Positions 1 through 9,142 of a stretch of DNA of 64,000 bases are shown here, piece by piece. Source of the DNA: Rikenellaceae bacterium (GTDB lineage Bacteria > Bacteroidota > Bacteroidia > Bacteroidales > Rikenellaceae). Below the pieces are notes generated by a model. It saw only the letters and a list, made by a program, of their open reading frames with translations. It ran no database searches and was not told where the DNA came from. The stretch lies in the NCBI GenBank assembly GCA_902363575.1, contig CABJAJ010000001.1, forward strand, positions 248,001-312,000. Direction: 5' to 3'. Numbering within the stretch: the stretch's first letter is position 1; each line of letters begins with the position of its first letter. The translations under genes and the position numbers were made by a program.

Positions 1-99
1 AAGCAGCGAGAGCGCGACCAGCGTGACCCCGGCCACGATCGCCACGATGCGGTTGCGGAAGGAGAGCAGGTGTCGGGTTATGTGTTTGAATCGCGTCAT
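1..99 (-). CDS. N-terminus of a membrane-anchored protein (partial)
   Basis: The reading frame starts at an ATG read on the minus strand and runs off the left edge, giving 33 residues. They are basic at first (about residues 1-18) and then form a hydrophobic stretch (about 18-33) that looks like a membrane anchor or signal anchor. It lies 50 bases downstream of the S41 protease gene in the same direction, so the two may be cotranscribed. Too little is present to name a family. Confidence 0.6.
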   Translation of the reverse strand, partial: MTRFKHITRHLLSFRNRIVAIVAGVTLVALSLL

Positions 100-149
100 C
101 GTCGTTTCGGCACGCTTAGTTCGTCGTTTGCTGCCGGGCTGCGGAACGG

Positions 150-1868
150 TTATTCCTCCTCCGCCTGCACGGTATCTTTCGCCGCGTCCTGCTCCGTGTC
201 GGGCTGCGCAACCTCGGGCGAGAGCATCCGGGCGAGCTGCGCGGGGTCATCGAGCAGCCGCACCGCCTCGGCCACCTCGCGGTCGTCGGTCAGGCCGTGT
301 TCCACGACCCCCTCGACATAGCTGTGACGAAGCACGACGTCGCTGTTGATGGCGTCGGTGATCTCCCCCCGGTAGGTCGCCAGGTTGGTGAGCTTGTCGT
401 CCCTGAGCTGCGACTCGAGCTTTGCGATCTCCTCCTCCAGCTCGGTGTAACGGTCGTTGCCGGCGGCTGTTTTGAGGCTTTTGAGCACGCGCCGCGTGTC
501 GGATTCATAGGGCACCTCCTTGTCCTGCATGAAGGCGACGAAGCGGTCGTAATCGGCGTCGGTGATCGAGAAAGTCCGGTTGTCGATGGTATCCGCCGCA
601 TGCTCCCGCATGTAGTCGTCCACGAAATCCTCGATGAATCCCAGGGCATAGAGGGTCATGGCGAAACGGCTGACGTACTGCGGCTCGGTGCGCACGTCGG
701 GGGTGATGCCTCCGCCGTCGTAAACCGTGCGTCCCGCTCGGGTCGTAAACGCATGGACGAGCGAGTCGGGCACCTGTTTCGCACCGCCGCGCCCTTCGTG
801 GGCCGAATAGTCGATGGCCTGGATGCAACGTCCCGAGGGCATGTAATATTTGGCGGTGGTCATCTTGACCATCGTGTTGTACCCCAGCGGACGGGTGGAC
901 TGAACGAGCCCCTTGCCGAAAGTTTTTTGCCCGATGAGCACCGCCCGGTCGAGGTCCTGGAGCGCTCCGGCGACGATCTCGGCCGACGAAGCCGTGTTGC
1001 CGTTCACCAGCACGGCCAGCGGCAGATTCGGAGCCACCGGCGCCGACTCGGTGCGGAACGTGTGTCCGGCGTCTTTGGCCCGGCCCCGGGTGCTGACCAC
1101 CTCCGTGCCCTTCGGGACGAACAGGGAGACGATTTTGACGGCCTCCTGCAGGATGCCGCCGCCGTTCGAGCGGTAGTCGAGGATGAGGCCCCGCAGCTCG
1201 CCTTCGCGTTGCAGCGCTTCGAGCGCGGCACGCAGTTCGTCGTAACTCCCCTCGGTGAAGTCGCTGTGCTGGATGTAGCCGATGCCGTCGGCCACATAGC
1301 CGTAGTAGGGCACCGACGGGATGGCGATGCGCTCGCGGCGCAGGGTGAGCTCCTGTTGCTCGCCGCCGAGCAGCCGTTCGACGGTCAGCTTGACCTTGGT
1401 GCCGGGGCTCCCCTTGAGCAGGGCGCTCACCTGCTCGATGGTCATGCCCCTGGCCTCCTGCCCGTCGATGCGCACGATGCGGTCGCCGATGCGGATGCCG
1501 GCGCGGTCGGCGGGCGAGCCTTTGTAGGGCTGTGCGAAGATGACGTAGTCGCCCTTCTTGCGGATGAGCGAGCCGACGCCGCCGTACTTGCCGGTGGTCA
1601 GCAGCTCGAAGTCCGACATCTGCTCCTCGGGCATGAACTCGGTGTAGGGGTCGAGCGTGCGGGTCATGCCCGCCGCGGCCTGCTGCATCAGCCGGTCGGG
1701 GGAAACCTCGTCCACATAGTTGAGGCTCAGTTCCCGCATCAGGTTGATGAGGATTTCCGTGTTGCGCCCCAGCCCGAAATCGTTGCGCCCGGCGAAAGTC
1801 AGCGCGCCCAGCGCAAGGAGCGCGGCGGCAAGGCCGGCCGCGCGGCGGAATAGGCGTTTGCTATTCAT
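150..1868 (-). CDS. S41 family C-terminal processing peptidase
   Basis: Serine protease of the CtpA/Prc type, probably acting in the periplasm and trimming or degrading envelope proteins. The 572-residue product has an N-terminal signal anchor (about 5-27), a PDZ domain (about 90-180; GYVIFAQ-type entry and a DRAGIRIGD loop) and the S41 core. The catalytic dyad is visible as Ser294 in NTASSAEI and Lys319 in TFGKGLVQ, with the usual 25-residue spacing. After the core comes a helical region and an acidic, disordered C-terminal tail. Its start overlaps the end of the upstream membrane-protein gene by 8 bases, which supports cotranscription. The substrate cannot be inferred. Confidence 0.95.
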   Translation of the reverse strand: MNSKRLFRRAAGLAAALLALGALTFAGRNDFGLGRNTEILINLMRELSLNYVDEVSPDRLMQQAAAGMTRTLDPYTEFMPEEQMSDFELLTTGKYGGVGSLIRKKGDYVIFAQPYKGSPADRAGIRIGDRIVRIDGQEARGMTIEQVSALLKGSPGTKVKLTVERLLGGEQQELTLRRERIAIPSVPYYGYVADGIGYIQHSDFTEGSYDELRAALEALQREGELRGLILDYRSNGGGILQEAVKIVSLFVPKGTEVVSTRGRAKDAGHTFRTESAPVAPNLPLAVLVNGNTASSAEIVAGALQDLDRAVLIGQKTFGKGLVQSTRPLGYNTMVKMTTAKYYMPSGRCIQAIDYSAHEGRGGAKQVPDSLVHAFTTRAGRTVYDGGGITPDVRTEPQYVSRFAMTLYALGFIEDFVDDYMREHAADTIDNRTFSITDADYDRFVAFMQDKEVPYESDTRRVLKSLKTAAGNDRYTELEEEIAKLESQLRDDKLTNLATYRGEITDAINSDVVLRHSYVEGVVEHGLTDDREVAEAVRLLDDPAQLARMLSPEVAQPDTEQDAAKDTVQAEEE

Positions 1869-2334
1869 GGTCTCTCGCGTATGAAAGGTAGGAGCCCAGG
1901 CGGTAGGCGGCGCGGGCCACGCCCCGGCGGATGCCGTCGAGCACGAGCTCGTCGCCCTGCTGCGTGACCCGGATTTCGTCCTCGAACAGTAGCCCGAGCC
2001 GCTTAATCAGGCTGCCGCCCCGGAAGACCAGCTCGCCGGGCGTCTCGCGGCGGAGCGCGAAGCCTTCGGTCTCAAAGGCCCGCACGATCTGTTCGCGGTC
2101 GGTGCGCAGGTTGCCCCCGACGCGGCGGCTGATGAAGCCGAAACGCGGGTAGAGCGCCGCGAGCACCACCACGGCGGCGATGAGCAGCTGTCCGCGGGTG
2201 GAGTGCACCAGCATCGAGAGGGATTCGGCGGGGGAGAGCAGCGAGGTGCGCGTGAGCGTCATCAGCATCAGCACGGCGAGGTAGAGCACCACCAGGGCGA
2301 GGAGGTATTTGACGGATCGGATCAGGTATTTCAT
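1861..2334 (-). CDS. Unrecognised two-helix membrane protein
   Basis: A 157-residue protein with two predicted transmembrane segments (about 5-28 and 48-65) followed by a soluble domain of about 85 residues with alternating charged and hydrophobic positions. I do not recognise the family. Its stop codon overlaps the start of the S41 protease, so it is the upstream partner in a two-gene or longer operon and may act with the protease at the membrane. The 242 bases upstream, up to ispH, hold no clear promoter. Confidence 0.75.
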   Translation of the reverse strand: MKYLIRSVKYLLALVVLYLAVLMLMTLTRTSLLSPAESLSMLVHSTRGQLLIAAVVVLAALYPRFGFISRRVGGNLRTDREQIVRAFETEGFALRRETPGELVFRGGSLIKRLGLLFEDEIRVTQQGDELVLDGIRRGVARAAYRLGSYLSYARDHE

Positions 2335-2576
2335 GTCGTTTGTCGTTTATGACCGAACGGAGTCCGGCCGGTTTCTATTTTGTGCGCGCTCGATTTTTCG
2401 TTGCGCGTCTTTCGCTTGCTGCCGTGCCCGGTTCGGCGGATGTTCCGGCCGTGCGGCGACGTGCTGTGCCGACCTTGCAGGTTTCGGGCCGAAATCCCGT
2501 GCCGGCGTCCGGGGGCTGCGGCGGACGCCGGGCCCATTCCCGGCACACGGCCTTCGACGGGCGTTCAGCCGGAGGC

Positions 2577-3446
2577 TTACTGCGCGAACCGCCCGCCGGC
2601 GATCGCCTCCGCGACCTCCCGCATCAGCCATTCGGGGGTCGAGGTGGCGCCGCATATTCCCACCTGACAGGCCCCATCGAACCAGGCGGCTTCGAGTTCC
2701 CCGGCCTCCTCCACGTTGTACGAGCGCGGGTTGGCATCGCGGCAAACCTCGAAAAGCACCCGTCCGTTGCTGGATTTGCGGCCGCAGACGAAAACGATTA
2801 CGTCGTATGCGGCTGCGAATGTCCGCAGGTGTTGTTCCCGGCCCGAAACCTGGCGGCAGATCGTCTCGTCGGCCACGACCCGCGCGGGGTCGGCGGCCCG
2901 CTCGAGCATACGTTCGTGCAGGAGCCGGAACAGATCGACGCTCTGGGTGGTCTGCGAAAGGAAATGGATCGGTCGGGTGAAATCGATCCGCGCGAGGTCG
3001 GCTTCCGACTCCACGACCAGCGTGGGTTCTGCGACCTGGCCCGTGAGCCCGACCACTTCGGCGTGGCCCCGTTTGCCGAGGATCACCACCTGTCCGCCGC
3101 AGGCCCGCATTTCCGCATGCGCCCGCTTGACCTTCTCCTGCAGGCGGGCCACCACGGGGCAGGTGGCGTCGATCACCTCGATGCCCAGCCGCCGGGCCGT
3201 TGCAAAGGTCGAGGGGGGCTCCCCGTGGGCGCGGATGAAGAGCCGCCGTCCGCAGAGGCTCTCCATCTGGGCGTGGGATACGGTTTCGAGTCCGAGCTGC
3301 TGGAGCCGCTGCACCTCGATGCGGTTGTGGACGATGTCCCCGAGCGAAAAGACGGTGCCTCCCTCCCCGAGTGCCTGCTCGGCGCGGGAGATGGCTCGGA
3401 CGACTCCGAAGCAGAATCCCGACCGGTTATCGATGGTGACTTTCAT
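2577..3446 (-). CDS. ispH: 4-hydroxy-3-methylbut-2-enyl diphosphate reductase IspH
   Basis: Last enzyme of the non-mevalonate (MEP) isoprenoid pathway: it reduces HMBPP to IPP and DMAPP with a [4Fe-4S] cluster, in the cytoplasm. The three cluster cysteines sit at C12 (GFCFGV), C96 (ATCPVV) and C197 (TICRQV), the same spacing as the E. coli enzyme; HGEPP and KRGHAEVVG motifs are also present. I chose the ATG giving MKVTIDNRSG; an in-frame upstream start would add 13 residues not typical of the family. Length 289 is normal. It lies 44 bases downstream of cmk in the same direction, a neighbourhood often seen in Bacteroidetes. Confidence 0.96.
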   Translation of the reverse strand: MKVTIDNRSGFCFGVVRAISRAEQALGEGGTVFSLGDIVHNRIEVQRLQQLGLETVSHAQMESLCGRRLFIRAHGEPPSTFATARRLGIEVIDATCPVVARLQEKVKRAHAEMRACGGQVVILGKRGHAEVVGLTGQVAEPTLVVESEADLARIDFTRPIHFLSQTTQSVDLFRLLHERMLERAADPARVVADETICRQVSGREQHLRTFAAAYDVIVFVCGRKSSNGRVLFEVCRDANPRSYNVEEAGELEAAWFDGACQVGICGATSTPEWLMREVAEAIAGGRFAQ

Positions 3447-3490
3447 GCTTTGTCGGATTGCCGGACCGTTTCCGCCGTCCGGCACGGCGG

Positions 3491-4201
3491 CTACTTGTCG
3501 GAGCAGGCCGCCTCGCGGTAGCGCTCCATAAACCAGGCCATCTGCTCCTCGACGCTCATGCAGCTGTTGTCCAGCACCAGTGCGTCCTCGGCCTGCCGCA
3601 GCGGTGAGATCGCACGGCCCGAATCGGCCGCGTCGCGCGAGCGGACGTTTTCGAGCACCTCCTCCAACGAAACGTCGTCGCCCTTGGCTCGGAGTTCGTC
3701 GTAGCGGCGGCGGGCCCGCACCTGCGGGTCGGCCGTCATGAAGATCTTGAGTTCGGCGTCGGGGAAGACCACCGTGCCGATGTCGCGTCCGTCCATCACC
3801 ACGCCCCGGCTGCGACCCAACTCCTGCTGCATGCGCACCAGCTTCTGGCGCACTTCGCGGATCGAGCTCACGCGGCTTACGCAGTTGCTCACCTCGATCG
3901 TGCGGATGCGTCCCTCGACCCGTTCGCCATTGACGTAGATGTCGCTCGCACCCCGCTCGGGGTTGAAGCGGAAAGCGATCTGGATTTCGTCGAGCAGCCC
4001 GACGACCGCCTCTTCATCGACGATGCCCGAGCGGATGGCGCCGTGCTCGAAGGCGTAAAGCGTGACGGCGCGGTACATGGCGCCCGTGTCGATGAAGATA
4101 TAGCCCAGGCTGCGGGCGATGGTCTTGGCGAACGTGCTTTTCCCGCACGAGGAGTAGCCGTCGATGGCCACGACGATTTTCCGGGGCTTAGAGCATTCCA
4201 T
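3491..4201 (-). CDS. cmk: (d)CMP kinase
   Basis: Cytidylate kinase, which phosphorylates CMP and dCMP with ATP in pyrimidine nucleotide metabolism. The 236-residue product has an N-terminal P-loop (DGYSSCGKST), an early DTGAMYRAVT motif for nucleotide binding, the NMP-binding region with GRDIGTVVFPDA, and the lid region with RARRRYDEL and SRDAADSGRAISPL. The start overlaps the end of the LysE-type transporter gene by 14 bases, so the transporter, cmk and ispH probably form one operon read from a promoter near 4890. Confidence 0.95.
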   Translation of the reverse strand: MECSKPRKIVVAIDGYSSCGKSTFAKTIARSLGYIFIDTGAMYRAVTLYAFEHGAIRSGIVDEEAVVGLLDEIQIAFRFNPERGASDIYVNGERVEGRIRTIEVSNCVSRVSSIREVRQKLVRMQQELGRSRGVVMDGRDIGTVVFPDAELKIFMTADPQVRARRRYDELRAKGDDVSLEEVLENVRSRDAADSGRAISPLRQAEDALVLDNSCMSVEEQMAWFMERYREAACSDK

Positions 4202-4859
4202 CGGGGAGGAGGTTGAAGAAGGTCGAAAGTATGGTGTAAATTCCCAGCACGCCGATCAGCACGCCTGCCACGTGGTTGATCGTGAGCATGTGGCGGGGCC
4301 GGAAGCGGCGGCGGAAGAGGTTGAGCACGAAGGCGAGCGTCGTCCACCAGGCCACCGAGCCGCCGAAGAAGCCGGCGATCACCAGGATGCCCCGGAAGAA
4401 TCCCGCCATGTCGAGCGATTCGACGGTCGAGATTTTGAACACGGCGAAGAAGGTGAGAATGTAGGGGATTACCAGGATGAAGTTGGCGATCGTCAGCCCG
4501 AACACCGAGGCGAAGTCCTGCCACAGACTCGTGCGGCCCGCCCGGTTGCGGCGGATCTGGGGCACGGGGTTCTGGAAGAAGATATAGACCCCCACGATGA
4601 CCACGAAAATGCCAGCGATGACCCGGAGCAGTTGGTTGTACTCCTCGATCTGGGCCTGCAAAACGGAGTAGAAGAAGTAGGCGGCCATGGCCATGAAGGT
4701 GTCGGCGCAGGCAACGCCCAGGCCGGAGACGATGCCCGAGCGACGGTTTTTGCTCAGTGTCCGCTGGATGCAAAGCACGGCAACGGGCCCCACGGTGATC
4801 GAGGCCGCGACGCCGACGCCGATGCCGCGCAGGAGGATCGCGAAGATTTCAAAACCCAT
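4188..4859 (-). CDS. LysE/RhtB family translocator
   Basis: A 223-residue membrane protein with about six hydrophobic segments and the family's N-terminal signature: glycines and a GPVAVLCIQRTL stretch after the first helix, then SGIVSGLGVACADTF. LysE/RhtB proteins export amino acids or related small molecules across the inner membrane. The substrate cannot be told from sequence. It is the first gene of a run with cmk and ispH and has a promoter-like TATCTTTG about 27 bases upstream of its start. Confidence 0.85.
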   Translation of the reverse strand: MGFEIFAILLRGIGVGVAASITVGPVAVLCIQRTLSKNRRSGIVSGLGVACADTFMAMAAYFFYSVLQAQIEEYNQLLRVIAGIFVVIVGVYIFFQNPVPQIRRNRAGRTSLWQDFASVFGLTIANFILVIPYILTFFAVFKISTVESLDMAGFFRGILVIAGFFGGSVAWWTTLAFVLNLFRRRFRPRHMLTINHVAGVLIGVLGIYTILSTFFNLLPDGML

Positions 4860-4885
4860 TTCTTCTCTTTTCCGGATTCAGATTG

Positions 4886-4893
4886 CAAAGATA
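4886..4893 (-). promoter_or_regulatory. Putative -7 element of the LysE-cmk-ispH promoter
   Basis: On the minus strand this reads TATCTTTG, matching the Bacteroidetes TAnnTTTG element, 27 bases before the LysE-type gene. No strong -33 TTTG was found at the usual distance. Confidence 0.55.
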
Positions 4894-5350
4894 GGAAAAC
4901 AATCCCAATTCCGGAGCGGCGATACCGAAAAAAGGCGCACCGGTGGCCACAAGGTGTCGGGATCGGCAGGGAGCTCCGCCCGGCGGAAGGGTTCCGACCC
5001 GAAGCCCGGAGTACCGGCTGCTGCTTTCTGTTACTGCCACCACTGTTGCCGTCTCCCGTTGCGCCTCCTATTGCACTCCCTCCTGTTGTCGTATTCTGTT
5101 GCCTCTGCAGCCCCTACCCTCTTGTCTCTCCCTTTGCCCTCCTCCCGTATTCTTCCCTCCTGTTGCCGCATCCTGCCGACGTGCAGGCGGCGTTCTCGAT
5201 ACGCGCCGGACGGGTCGAAGCTGAGTTCTTCCGGTGACCGAGCGGCGGCCATTTGCCGGCGGCCGGGAATGGGTGGTTGCCGGAATCCGGGTCGGCGGAT
5301 GAACCGGGAAAGGAAATGTTGATAAAATATCGAAAACTTTGGCTCGCGGG
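4894..5350. other. Gene-free divergent intergenic region with pyrimidine-rich stretch
   Basis: No convincing gene is seen between the LysE-type gene and the DUF3467 gene. From about 5017 to 5185 the plus strand is strongly C+T-rich, with loosely repeated CTGTTGCCG and CTCCTGTTG words. The open frames through it have composition-driven, low-complexity translations and no start with supporting signals. Confidence 0.5.
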
Positions 5351-5383
5351 TTGCACATCGGGGACTGAAATCCCATACATTTG
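5351..5383 (+). promoter_or_regulatory. Putative promoter of the DUF3467 gene
   Basis: A TACATTTG element at 5376-5383 matches the Bacteroidetes -7 box and has a TTGC at 5351 as a weak -33. It lies 19 bases before the ATG at 5403, so the leader would be short. Confidence 0.55.
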
Positions 5384-5402
5384 TCAATAAACACTCAGGG
5401 CA

Positions 5403-5723
5403 ATGGCAGAGATCAAAAAATTAGGCATCGACATCGAGCTCGGCGAAGAGGTCGCACAGGGGGCGTATTCCAACCTGGCGATCATTTCCCACTCCACTTC
5501 CGAGTTCATCCTCGACTTTGCGACCGTGCTTCCGGGGGTGCAGAAGGCCAGGGTCAAAAGCCGCATCATCCTCACGCCCGAACATGCCAAACGGCTGCTC
5601 ATGTCGCTGCAGGAGAATGTGACCCGCTATGAAAGCAACGTGGGCAAGATCGAGATCCCCTCGCCGCGTCAGCAGCAGAGCGGGGATGACTTCGGCGTTG
5701 GCCACAAGATCGGCGAGGCGTAG
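5403..5723 (+). CDS. DUF3467 domain protein
   Basis: A 106-residue protein with the DUF3467 pattern: GAYSNLAIISHSTSEFILDF, then a loop, a KSRIILTPEHAKRLLMSLQE helix, and a short acidic tail. The family is widespread in bacteria and archaea and has no established function. It has its own promoter-like TACATTTG just upstream and is transcribed toward mutY, 137 bases away. Confidence 0.85.
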   Translation: MAEIKKLGIDIELGEEVAQGAYSNLAIISHSTSEFILDFATVLPGVQKARVKSRIILTPEHAKRLLMSLQENVTRYESNVGKIEIPSPRQQQSGDDFGVGHKIGEA

Positions 5724-5860
5724 TCCGCAGCCGTGCGGCGGCTCTCTTCGGAATCGCTTCCGCAGGGGGCGTTGCGGTCTCTTCGGCCCGGCTTTCACGG
5801 CCGGGTTCCGGTCTCCGCGGGTTTGTCCCGTCTTTGCACTCCGCCCGGCGGTTTTCCCGG

Positions 5861-6952
5861 ATGAATCGAATTTCCGACGATAGTTCTCTTTTCCCGATCG
5901 CTCCGGCGCTCGTCGAATGGTACGCCCTGCGGGGGCGCGATCTGCCGTGGCGCCGCACGCGTGACCCCTACCTGATCTGGCTTTCGGAGATCATCCTCCA
6001 GCAGACCCGCGTTCGGCAGGGTACGGCCTATTTCGAGCGGCTCGCGGCCCGTTTTCCCGATGTGACCTCTCTCGCTTCAGCCACGGAGGACGAGGTGTTG
6101 CGGCTGTGGCAGGGGCTCGGCTATTACAGCCGTGCCCGCAACCTCCGCGCCGCAGCCCGGGAGGTGGTGGCCCGTTTCGGCGGCCGCTTCCCCGTTCGCT
6201 ACGACGAGCTGCGCACCCTGCCGGGGGTGGGGGATTACACGGCTGCTGCGGTGGCTTCCATTGCTGGCGGGGAGCCGCGGGCGGCGGTGGACGGCAATGC
6301 GCTCCGCGTGCTGGCGCGGGTGTTCGATCTGGATCTTCCCGTGGACACGGCGGCCGGCCGGAGGGCGTTTGCGGAGCTGGCACAACAGCAGTTGGATGCG
6401 GAGCGTCCGGGCGTCTATAACCAGGCGGTGATGGACTTCGGGGCGACAGTCTGCACGCCCCGGCAGCCGGCGTGCGCGGAGTGCCCCCTCTCGGGTCGGT
6501 GCCTCGCGCTCGGTGCGGGAACGGTCGGGCAGCGGCCCGTAAAGGGCGGACGCACGAAAGTGCGCGACCGGTGGTTTCACTACCTGCACGTATGCAGCAA
6601 TGAACGTACTCTGCTTCGTCGCCGGGGGGCGGGGGATATCTGGCAGGGTCTTTACGAATTTCCGCTGATCGAACGGGAGGGGGCGACGGATTATGCTGAC
6701 CTGTGCGGGGATGCTTGTTTCACCGAATGGTTCGCCGGGGCGGGGACGGTCCGGCTGCTCGGCACGTCGGTGCTGCCGCCGCACCAGCTCTCCCACCAGA
6801 CGATTCACGCCGTCTTTTACCGCATCGAGGCGGAGCGTTTCTCTGCGGAACTGCTGCGGGATTTCCTGCCAGTCGCCGCGGATTCGCTCGGGGATTATGC
6901 GGTCTCCCGCCTTACGGAGCGCTACCTGCTGGGGTTGCAAAAGGGGTGGTAA
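5861..6952 (+). CDS. mutY: A/G-specific adenine DNA glycosylase MutY
   Basis: Base-excision repair enzyme that removes adenine paired with 8-oxoguanine. The 363-residue product has the catalytic Glu43 (SEIILQQT), the helix-hairpin-helix with LPGVGDYTAAA around residue 120, the catalytic Asp144 (AAVDGNALRV), and an iron-sulphur cluster motif of four cysteines at 198, 205, 208 and 214 (C-x6-C-x2-C-x5-C). A NUDIX-like C-terminal domain (about 230-360) would recognise 8-oxoG. I chose the ATG at 5861; a TTG at 5834 would add nine residues outside the family's normal start. Full length. Confidence 0.95.
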   Translation: MNRISDDSSLFPIAPALVEWYALRGRDLPWRRTRDPYLIWLSEIILQQTRVRQGTAYFERLAARFPDVTSLASATEDEVLRLWQGLGYYSRARNLRAAAREVVARFGGRFPVRYDELRTLPGVGDYTAAAVASIAGGEPRAAVDGNALRVLARVFDLDLPVDTAAGRRAFAELAQQQLDAERPGVYNQAVMDFGATVCTPRQPACAECPLSGRCLALGAGTVGQRPVKGGRTKVRDRWFHYLHVCSNERTLLRRRGAGDIWQGLYEFPLIEREGATDYADLCGDACFTEWFAGAGTVRLLGTSVLPPHQLSHQTIHAVFYRIEAERFSAELLRDFLPVAADSLGDYAVSRLTERYLLGLQKGW

Positions 6953-7057
6953 TGGTGGTTTTTTATCCCGCAGCGTTTCGTTGTCGCCGGTCGTTCGGTG
7001 CGTATGTACGGCCCGGCGATCCTGCCGGCAGCCGGAGGGTGGATACGCCGCCGCTTG

Positions 7058-8119
7058 TCAATTGAATTCCAATTCCGCAATCACGGGTCGGTGGTCGCTC
7101 AGCCGGACGTCGGGAATCTCGTAAACCTGGCAGATCAGCCCCTTGCCGAAAAAGATGTAGTCGAGGCGCAGAAGCCCCTTCATGCCGCGGAAGGTGGAGC
7201 CGAAGCCGCTGCCCCGCTGACGGAATCCGTCCCGGAGCCCGTCGCGCAGGGTGCGGTAGGTGTAGGACGAGGGCATGTCGTTCAGATCGCCTGCGACCAC
7301 CGTGGGGCCGTCGGTCGCGTCGATGATCCGTCGCAGCTGGCGAGCTTGTTCGGCCCGTTTGCAGGCATTGGCGAGGAGTGTGCCGCGGGCCTGTCGCCAG
7401 GGGACGCCCATCCCCGGTTCCTTGCGGTAAATCCGCATCAGCGGAGCCATACCGGTGGTTTGCAGGTGTACGTTGAGCAGACGCACGGGGCGGCCGTCGA
7501 TGTCGAGGTCGGCCACCATCGCCCCGTTTACCCCGTCGCCGTAGTCGAAATAGGTACATTCGCCGATGGGATAGCGGCTGAAGAGCGCCAACCCGCCTTC
7601 CAACCGGTGGTGGGGCAGAAAGTCGAAAGCCGCGACGATGCTGTCCAACGGCATCGAACGTCCCTCGCGGAACTCCTGGAGGCATACCACGTCGGCCTTG
7701 TGCTCGCGCATGAAGCGGGCGGTCTGTTCGACGCTCGAACGGAAGCCAAGCTCCTGTCGGAAGCCGTGGACGTTGAGCGTGACCACCGTGAAATCGTAGT
7801 CGCGCTCCGCGGGATGCCAGGGGTTTGGAAGCTGGAAAACCGAGGCGACATAGCTCATGTTGAGCAGCAGGGCCAGCAGCGGGACGAAGGCGATCCACCG
7901 TCGTCGGATAAGCCAGTACACGAGCAGCCCGAGGTTGAAAGCCATCACCACGGGCATCGCCAGCCCGACCACGACCCACCCCGGACGGATGCACGGATCC
8001 ACGCGCGGGGCATACCAGCAGGCTGCCGCAAGCAGCAGAAAGCCGACGGTCGCCGCGATGAGGAGATTGTTCAGCAGATAAAATGTCGCTTTTTTGCCCA
8101 TGGACTCCGATTTATGCAT
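7058..8119 (-). CDS. Membrane-anchored endonuclease/exonuclease/phosphatase protein
   Basis: A 353-residue protein with three hydrophobic N-terminal segments (about 10-30, 45-65 and 70-95) followed by an EEP domain. The metal-dependent catalytic motifs are visible: LNVHGF with the Asn, LQEFREG with the metal-binding Glu, AGDLNDMPSSY, LDYIFF and the C-terminal SDHRPVIAEL. Members of this superfamily cleave phosphodiester or phosphoester bonds in nucleic acids, nucleotides or lipids. The substrate here is unknown. The start may be the second Met (8101). It is convergent with mutY and divergent from the UXS gene. Confidence 0.88.
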   Translation of the reverse strand: MHKSESMGKKATFYLLNNLLIAATVGFLLLAAACWYAPRVDPCIRPGWVVVGLAMPVVMAFNLGLLVYWLIRRRWIAFVPLLALLLNMSYVASVFQLPNPWHPAERDYDFTVVTLNVHGFRQELGFRSSVEQTARFMREHKADVVCLQEFREGRSMPLDSIVAAFDFLPHHRLEGGLALFSRYPIGECTYFDYGDGVNGAMVADLDIDGRPVRLLNVHLQTTGMAPLMRIYRKEPGMGVPWRQARGTLLANACKRAEQARQLRRIIDATDGPTVVAGDLNDMPSSYTYRTLRDGLRDGFRQRGSGFGSTFRGMKGLLRLDYIFFGKGLICQVYEIPDVRLSDHRPVIAELEFN

Positions 8120-8128
8120 GCAATTTTA

Positions 8129-8136
8129 CAAAGATA
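8129..8136 (-). promoter_or_regulatory. Putative -7 element for the EEP gene
   Basis: Minus-strand TATCTTTG ten bases before the EEP start. It lies in the same 70-base divergent region as the plus-strand TACATTTG of the UXS gene. Confidence 0.5.
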
Positions 8137-8150
8137 ATGATAAATTGTCT

Positions 8151-8158
8151 TACATTTG
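8151..8158 (+). promoter_or_regulatory. Putative -7 element for the UXS gene
   Basis: TACATTTG, 28 bases before the ATG at 8186. It also argues against the in-frame TTG at 8156 as a start, because that would lie inside the promoter. Confidence 0.55.
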
Positions 8159-8185
8159 TTATTCAAAACGAATCAACCCCCAATA

Positions 8186-9142
8186 ATGAAGAGAATCGTC
8201 ATCTCGGGCGGAGCGGGTTTTATCGGCTCGCATCTGTGCGAAAGGCTCCTCAGGGAAGGCCACAACGTGGTCTGCCTGGACAATTACTTCACCGGCTGCA
8301 GGGAGAATATCGAACACCTGCTCGACGATCCGAACTTCGAGCTGGTCGAGCACGACCTGATCGACCCCTATCATACCGAGGCCGACGAGATCTATAACCT
8401 TGCCTGTCCCGCCTCGCCCGTTTACTACCAGCACGACCCGATCAAAACCATCAAGACGTCGGTGCTCGGCGCCATCCACATGCTCGGCATGGCCAAGCGC
8501 AACGGCGCCCGGATTCTCCAGGCCTCCACGTCGGAGGTTTACGGCGATCCCCAGGTGCATCCCCAGCCCGAGAGCTACTGGGGCAATGTCAATCCCATCG
8601 GGCTCCGCGCCTGCTACGACGAGGGCAAACGCTGTGCCGAGTCGTTGTTCTTCAGCTACCGGATGCAGCATGGGCTGAATGTGAAGATCATCCGCATTTT
8701 CAATACTTACGGGCCGAAAATGAACCTCGAAGACGGTCGCGTGGTCTCCAACTTCATCGTGCAGGCGCTACTGGGCCGTCCCATCACGATCTACGGTGAC
8801 GGGTCGCAGACCCGGAGCTTCCAGTACGTGGACGACCTGATCGAGGGGATGGTGCGGATGATGGCTTCGCCCGACGACTTCCTCGGGCCGGTCAATATCG
8901 GCAATCCGGGCGAGTTCACCATGCTCGAACTCGCCGGGCTGGTCATCGGACTCACGGGTTCCGGCTCGCACATCGAGTTCAAGCCGCTGCCCGAGGACGA
9001 CCCCCACCAGCGGCGGCCCGACATCACGCTGGCACGCGAACACCTGGGGGGCTGGCAGCCCACCGTGCAGTTGGAGGAGGGGCTCCGCAAGACGATCGCC
9101 TATTTCGAGGAGCTGCTCCGCAAACACGGCGTACGCGCATAG
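8186..9142 (+). CDS. UDP-glucuronate decarboxylase (UDP-xylose synthase)
   Basis: Short-chain dehydrogenase of the UXS type that converts UDP-glucuronate to UDP-xylose, a sugar donor for polysaccharides. The 318-residue product has the NAD-binding GGAGFIGSH at residues 8-16, the family signature [10 protein letters not shown] (about 73-82), the active-site Tyr144/Lys148 in ACYDEGKR, and a C-terminal DPHQRRPD motif. I chose the ATG giving MKRIVISGG; the longer frame would start within a promoter element. It could supply xylose or a 4-keto intermediate to the exopolysaccharide locus that begins 0.4 kb downstream, but that link is inference. Confidence 0.93.
   Translation: MKRIVISGGAGFIGSHLCERLLREGHNVVCLDNYFTGCRENIEHLLDDPNFELVEHDLIDPYHTEADEIYNLACPASPVYYQHDPIKTIKTSVLGAIHMLGMAKRNGARILQASTSEVYGDPQVHPQPESYWGNVNPIGLRACYDEGKRCAESLFFSYRMQHGLNVKIIRIFNTYGPKMNLEDGRVVSNFIVQALLGRPITIYGDGSQTRSFQYVDDLIEGMVRMMASPDDFLGPVNIGNPGEFTMLELAGLVIGLTGSGSHIEFKPLPEDDPHQRRPDITLAREHLGGWQPTVQLEEGLRKTIAYFEELLRKHGVRA

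Noticed and set aside
297..1853. Long plus-strand open frame opposite the S41 protease gene
   Set aside because: It is a mirror frame of a clear protease gene with catalytic motifs. Long antisense frames are expected in GC-rich DNA.
4894..5350. Small protein genes in the pyrimidine-rich intergenic region
   Set aside because: All frames have repetitive Pro/Leu/Arg- or Arg/Gly-biased translations and no ribosome-binding or promoter signals pointing to them.
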